A DNA stretch of 64,000 nt from Hymenoscyphus infarciens (Eukaryota > Ascomycota > Leotiomycetes > Helotiales > Helotiaceae). Under the pieces are notes generated by a model. The model was not told the origin of the DNA and made no database searches. It saw only the letters and a list, made by a program, of their open reading frames with translations. The stretch is from positions 1 to 64,000 of the forward strand of contig LLCB01000058.1 in assembly GCA_001414345.1 (NCBI GenBank), written 5' to 3'. The translations under genes and the position numbers were made by a program. This document shows, piece after piece, positions 58,763-64,000 of this stretch (its first letter is position 1; each line of letters begins with the position of its first letter).

Positions 58763-59459
58763 GGCTGGTTTGGGAGGTGTTTATTTTAGAAGTTGGGTCA
58801 ATGTTGGATTGCGGTGGAATTTGTAGCGACCCCTTTGCCTTGACTTGAGAATAATGCGTATGAAGCGACTTTCATCACGACTACCTAAGCATGGGAAGTT
58901 TAGAGTGGTACAGACCCACCATCGCGAAAGTGGGGTGGCTGGGAGGATCCTTCACCAAAGAAATCTAGATTCGCCTCTTACCAAACATTTCTGGCCAACC
59001 TTACGCCGTATGACTTGACCAAGACAATCGGAAACTAATACTTTCAATTGGATAGCCTTCTCCAAGAGGCGTGAGTGGATGACTACCCCACCTACGCAAT
59101 GCCAACGGAAAATGGTGAAATCAGGATATCCACACAAGGTCAGACCATCACCCAAAACTATCGGGCGCATTTGACTTTGAGTCGTAACTTTTCTCGGTTG
59201 CGGTCCAAAGGAATACCCACAAGTAATTGTATCTCCCAGAGCCTCTCCCTATCGAGTCTTGTTAAGTGGGTTGCTGCCGAAAAATCACAATCTTTCCGAC
59301 CCATGGCGCCATTCTGTATCAACCTTTGCTGAATCTTCCATTCCGTCAAGGGAAAATACGATGTTGTTTAATCCTATAAAGACCGGGTGGAAAGCCGGAG
59401 TTATTTGCTCTGTGTAGTGGATACAGATCACGAAGGTAGAACTCAACCCAACGGCCATC
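58763..59459. promoter_or_regulatory. Shared upstream region of glyoxalase-like and MFS genes
   Basis: 697 bp between divergent start codons. Short frames (for example 58952-59170 minus) appear to be chance. No named operator was seen. Confidence 0.45.
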
Positions 59460-61318
59460 ATGAGCGACGAAAAAGAAGTCCAGCCAACCAATAGTTCGGT
59501 GGAAAAAAGTCAGCGTGTTGCAAAAACTATCAAGGAAAAGTATGCGGACGTCACTTTGAAGTTGATTGAACAGCATGGAGATGAATTTGGACCTTTGGCT
59601 CCCGAGAAGGAAAGGAAGCTAAGATGGAAATTATATCTTAACATCATGGGCCTTCTTTCGGCTATTAATGTTATTTTATTTGTGAGTATACTTCCACGAG
59701 GTATGAAAAGAAAATACTGACAAAATTAGATTGATAAATCTACTTTGGGATACGCTGCTATTCTTGGGCTATTTGAAGAGACAGGGATCTCGAAGGCCGA
59801 GTACAACAACCTGAATACTTTCTTCTATGTCGGTAAGTTTGAAATTTGTAACTTCTTCTCTATATTCGCTAAACAAGCCTAGGCTACCTTGTCGCTCAAT
59901 GGCCAGGCCACTATCTCATGCAACGACTCCCCTTTGGAAAATTTGTAGGAACTGTCGTATTTTCCTGGTCTGTAATCATATTTCTTCACTGTGTTGCGGG
60001 AAACTACGCCGGACTCATAGTCCTTCGACTTCTGCTTGGCGCCATTGAAGCAGTAATTGTACCAGCAATGGAAATCACCATGGGCATGTTCTTCAATCGC
60101 GAGGAACACTCTTTCTTGCAGCCGGTTCTATGGATTAGTTGTATCGGTGCACCCATCCCAGCAGGTTTCATCGGTTACGGTCTTCTCTGGAGTAAAAGTA
60201 CAACTGTGCTTCCCTGGAAATTGTTCATGATCACCACTGGTGGACTCACCTTCCTCCTCTCAATCTATACCTTCTTCTTTTATCCAAACAACCCTAGCGA
60301 CGCCAAGTTTCTTACCCTCGAAGAAAAGATTCACGTCATCCGAAAAGTTCATGCCTCCAGTCAAAGCTCCATTGAGCAAAAAGAGTTCAAGAAATCTCAA
60401 TTCATCGAGACGCTCAGAGACCCCATTTCTTGGTTATTCACCCTGCAGGCTTTCACACTGATGTATTCGAACAATCTCACATACGGTCAACAGAACCTCC
60501 TCACCACATCTCTCGGTGTCTCTTCACTCGGTTCAACTCTTGTAGCTGCGGCAGGTGGTGGATTCGGTGTTTTGGTCTGCATAGTTGCCACATTTCTGCT
60601 TCAATGGTTCCCTGGCTTTCGAGCATATCATGGCTTGCTATGGTGCTTACCCGCGATTGCAGGTGGCATTGGGATGATGGCGATTGATTGGAATCGTAAA
60701 CTAGCATTGTTGGCGTCTTTGCTTCTCGCTGGAAAGACTTACGGTGTGACTTACAGTAGGTATTCTCCGAGCTATTTTTCCTTCTTTCAGGTGGTTTAAG
60801 GAGAATGGAGACACTATTTCCTCCTCAAATATCTCATTTCCCTCTCAAACAACCCTGTTTCCTTTTAGTTTCCTCAGGAAATACTTCTAGAAATGGCAAT
60901 ACTGACTCCGAGATCGTCCACAGTCATTGCATTAGGCTGGGCAAGTTCTTCAGCCGCGGGATATACCAAGAAACTCACCCGAAATGTTCTCTTCATGCTC
61001 GGTTATAGTGTTGGAAATCTTGTGTCTCCACAAATTTGGGTACCAAGTGCTGCACCGAGATACTACGGAGCGTGGGCGTCGATGACGATTATTAGTTGGG
61101 TTGGAACACCCGCGATTTTGTTCGTTATAAGCTTTATTCTGGCGAGAAGAAACAAAGAACGAGAAGCGTGGGCTGCTAGTCTTAGCGATGATCAGCGTGA
61201 GGAAGGAGGAGTGGTTGATGAGTTGGATTCAAATGGAGAGGTTGTGCAGAGGAAGGTGGAAATTGCGATGCTCGACTTGACAGATCTTGAGAACAAGCAT
61301 TTTATCTATCCGTTGTAG
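59460..61318 (+). CDS. MFS transporter of the Dal5/allantoate permease (anion:cation symporter) family
   Basis: Four exons: 59460-59681, 59730-59832, 59883-60755 and 60924-61318 (530 aa). A 60-residue cytosolic N-terminus is followed by a helix with [20 protein letters not shown], the family's helix-1 signature region. Then come [20 protein letters not shown], the MFS motif-like [14 protein letters not shown] and [20 protein letters not shown]. The second half has [40 protein letters not shown] and [15 protein letters not shown]. The last intron is 168 nt, longer than its neighbours. Relatives carry allantoate, nicotinate, pantothenate or similar organic anions; the substrate here is unknown. 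Confidence 0.92.
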
Positions 61319-61433
61319 ACTGATAATATACAGAAAGCTATTTATGCAATTCTAAGACTTCAACGATTTAATATGCGATGAAAGTATAGGTGATCATGGC
61401 TTAAAAGTTAGAATACGCATCGCCTTATACATA
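61319..61433. other. 3' flank of the MFS gene
   Basis: Short AT-rich 3' flank running into the inverted-repeat element. Confidence 0.5.
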
Positions 61434-61922
61434 AGCTTGACTTTGCCCACTTTTTTTGTAACCTAAGCTTGCTTTTTTATCAAGGCTTTCGCCTTCTTTT
61501 CTTTAGAAGACAGAAAAGAAAAGTACTCTAAAAGAGACGAGACCTAGCTAGAAAGAAGCGCTATCTCTAATTATCTCTTTTCTATATTACTTATTAATTT
61601 AATATAAGTATAACAAAAGTAAACTAAAAGATAAATAATTTATAAAATAACCTCTTTTCTTAAAAATATTTTAATTTTTTTTACTACCTCTATATAGTAT
61701 ACTAAGAACTTATAAACTTGAGATAGATACAAAATGATCTATTTTTATCTTATAAAGTTTATAGAGTATAAGGGGAGATATAAGCCTCTTCTTTCCTATT
61801 CTTATAGAGAGTATATTATATACTGTTATTAATTAATATGTAAAAGAGTGTCTAAAAAGAGAGGGAAACAAGGAATTTTCTTAAAAAGCTCGGATTATAA
61901 AAAAAGTAGGCAAATTCAAGCT
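61434..61922. mobile_element. RIP-affected mariner-type MITE with TA target duplication
   Basis: A 489-bp AT-rich segment is bounded by inverted ends of about 30 bp: left AGCTTGACTTTGCCCACTTT and right (reverse complement) AGCTTGAATTTGCCTACTTT. The differences are mostly C/T or G/A transitions. Each end is flanked by TA (61432-61433 and 61923-61924), the target duplication of Tc1/mariner elements. The interior has no coding capacity and is TA-rich and CA-poor. This is a non-autonomous element; the mobilising transposase is not in the window. Confidence 0.78.
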
Positions 61923-62949
61923 TAATTCGCCAATTACGGACTCAATTAAATACTTTTCCAATGAACCTTTGTTCAATAAAGATATCATAAATACCTTGGG
62001 AGAAGTAAGTTATTTTGACAAAGTATAGAGGTTGAGTATAACAAAACTAGAAATTTCTAGAAAGAGTTGGACAACTCCATAATTGGTGAATAAATCATAT
62101 TAGTGCTTGTAGTAGACAAAGCTAGGGAAGAGAGAGAAAGTGGGAATGGTTAAGAAGAAATTACAAGTAAAACGAATTTTGCAACCTTGCCTCTCATATA
62201 GTGGGAGTGAATTTACCAGTCAACAATCTTGGAGTATAGATATATGAGAGCTACCCATATCATTTTAAACTAAGAAAAGGGCAAGAGAGCGTAAAATGAA
62301 AGTCATTAGGAAAGCCATCTAGATCATTTAGTACATAACTCAAACTACCTAAATAATGTTGGACTAGAATACAACTCGCTAGTAGAAAATACAGAGTAGA
62401 AACTGTACCGAAGTCGCAATTATTTACGCAGTCATGACCAAGATGATGTGAGGAAATAGGAACAAAAACAATGAAGCTAGTCCAACTCAGACCTACAACA
62501 AGAAATCAGATGGCAGAAGGTATAGTAGCAAGTACGAATTTCATCTCATCTTTGCTTAGCGACTCGGGTATTTCTGAAATCACAAAGTTCTCTGAGACAA
62601 GGGAGTTAACAACAAAAGAAGACTGGTGGATATGTTCTTCTCATTTCTGCCACTGGTAAATTCTTCTCTTATGTTGGTATCAACAAGGAAAATGATAAAG
62701 TGTGCAAATTGATCTGTGATTATTACATTGAAAACCACAAGGGACGAGAAAGCCTCCCCGTTTAGCACACATCGGGAAACGACACAAGGACATCTCTAAT
62801 ACTAGTGTTTAGTGACTGGTTTGATTGTCGACAAGGCTTGCTTTCGAGGATTTCTAGCAAACCATTGCCAATTCCGGAGGGGATTTGAAACCCTTCTTGC
62901 GACGTAGATTTCAAACACTTAGTTAGGCTAGGCAGTTTGACTTGATATC
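61923..62949. other. Intergenic, no gene seen
   Basis: Ordinary to AT-rich sequence. A 62-codon plus frame at 62471-62659 lacks recognisable features. Confidence 0.45.
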
Positions 62950-63114
62950 AAGAGGGTGGAAGGGAAAGCCCCTAATGTTTGAGGGCTATATGATCGCTGG
63001 CGCACCATAGAACAGGGCCTTTTGACGAATTAAAGCATTGGAATCACTCGCTAGAGGCCTTCCGACACTCATCTCATAAGATCGTGGATTAGGGGCTTTT
63101 CCTTCCACTCTCTT
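62950..63114. repeat. 165-bp element with 27-nt imperfect inverted ends
   Basis: The left arm 62950-62976 (AAGAGGGTGGAAGGGAAAGC continuing CCCTAAT) and the right arm 63088-63114 are inverted copies differing at two positions, both G/A. The arms are separated by 111 bp. It could be a very small MITE or a hairpin-forming sequence. No clear target duplication was seen. Confidence 0.7.
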
Positions 63115-64000
63115 TAGAATTCCTTTATCGGAGTTCGGACTTGAAGAAACTTCTCTGATGAATGGAGTTTAGTAAAATCATGGTCTTGATTTAACAAGAA
63201 CAACCCTCCCTAAATCAAGACTTGCATACCAAAATTAATCAACAACATCAATCGTACCCATCCCATCTCCATCCCAAAAATACCAAAACCCTCACAAGCT
63301 TTTCTCTCATCACAACGCATGACCCAACCCCATCCCCAGCATGCATAATCATAAACCCCCAATCGGGTCCTCACCCCTCCCCTCATCCAAACCCTTAGAA
63401 CCAAAGAAAAGAAAGAAAAAAATCCCAACCAACAAGCCAAGCCCACTCTTTTAAAAAGAAATAAATCACGCATAAATCATCTCATCACACCCCTTGAACC
63501 CAACCAACATCGCCCCTCGTAAAAAAAAGGCAATTCATCCATCCAATCACGTGCCAAGAAAAACCCAACATCTCGGATTCCACCGTTACCTCCCGTCCCA
63601 TGTGTCTTTGTTGATAAGAGAGGGCCGATCGGTTGGGATTCTCTGGCCGTACTCGAGTATTCGGACCTTCTTCGCGGAACCCCTAGGGAAGTCACTATCC
63701 TAGGCTAGGCGCCATTAGGGGACCTCGGGGACATCGCTTCGAACCCGTTTCTTCATCCCACATCCCATCACCCATCACATCCCAGGACTAAACGGATATT
63801 GGTTCAGGGGAGAGAATCATATAGACAGGGCTTCTCCACATGCTCGTCGTGCGCGGAAGGTCTTCCGGATCACGCAACGTACCACACCACAGTTGGTGCA
63901 ACCTTACTTCTCTTCGTCTGTTCTTTTTTGGGGGTTGGTGGTTGGTGGTTGTTCTGGAAGGTTTGGTAAGGTTTACGGATAAATGGCATGCGTGGGGCAT
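63115..64000. other. Window end, no complete gene; a leader of an off-window gene possible
   Basis: The sequence becomes C/A-rich (63200-63500) and then contains a minus-strand frame open to the window edge (63788-64000, 70 codons) without recognisable features. The composition suggests the untranslated leader or promoter of a gene lying beyond 64000. Confidence 0.4.

Noticed and set aside
62868..62905. Possible tRNA T-arm on the minus strand (GGGTTTCAAATCCCC)
   Set aside because: No matching acceptor, D or anticodon stems could be built at the expected spacing.

Overview
This window comes from a filamentous ascomycete (Pezizomycotina). I lean towards Leotiomycetes/Helotiales, but that is an impression from protein flavour, not a measurement. 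The support is: many genes with short GT-AG introns (mostly about 45-130 nt) carrying CTAAC/CTGAC branch points; a dispersed single 5S rRNA gene; a repeat region with C-to-T decay typical of repeat-induced point mutation (RIP); and gene families such as SET9, a fungal LrgB-like transporter, DUF3716 and Dal5-type MFS carriers. Exon joins were worked out by hand. Every multi-exon model listed sums to a whole number of codons, with two flagged problems (the ferric reductase and the GMC oxidoreductase).

Layout. Positions 1-6950 are a gene-free, strongly AT-rich RIP-decayed block with several tandem repeats and a ghost reading frame. Positions 9.2-20.6 kb are a dense housekeeping block: SET9 histone methyltransferase, mitochondrial uL14, RNA polymerase II subunit RPB9, the Pin1/Ess1 prolyl isomerase, an LrgB-like membrane protein, a probable augmin subunit (HAUS3-like) and a small unknown protein. 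Positions 21.8-28.9 kb hold metabolic genes: a secreted FAD oxidoreductase of the BBE type, an atypical short-chain dehydrogenase, a MAPEG glutathione transferase and a ToxD-like medium-chain reductase. Positions 28.9-40.5 kb are gene-poor: a DUF3716 protein, several small proteins I cannot name, a 95-bp tandem repeat and an internally deleted dehydrogenase pseudogene. Positions 40.5-48.8 kb return to housekeeping: L-type lectin, TIM13, NSRP1-like and NFKBIL1-like splicing factors, and the PKA catalytic subunit. Positions 48.8-61.3 kb are accessory again: an AT-rich repeat patch, a damaged ferric-reductase-like gene, a 5S rRNA, a GMC oxidoreductase, a glyoxalase-like protein and a Dal5-type transporter. 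The last 2.7 kb has no convincing gene but holds two inverted-repeat elements, one of which looks like a mariner-type MITE with a TA target.

Many genes sit head to head over short shared promoters (SET9/uL14m, RPB9/Pin1, LrgB/HAUS3, lectin/TIM13, NSRP1/NFKBIL1, glyoxalase/MFS). Two pairs join proteins working in one process: RPB9/Pin1 (RNA polymerase II and its CTD isomerase) and NSRP1/NFKBIL1 (splicing). The most unusual locus is the ferric reductase. It has an in-frame TGA in a conserved segment, and both histidines expected to hold one of its two hemes have been replaced, while both histidines for the other heme remain.
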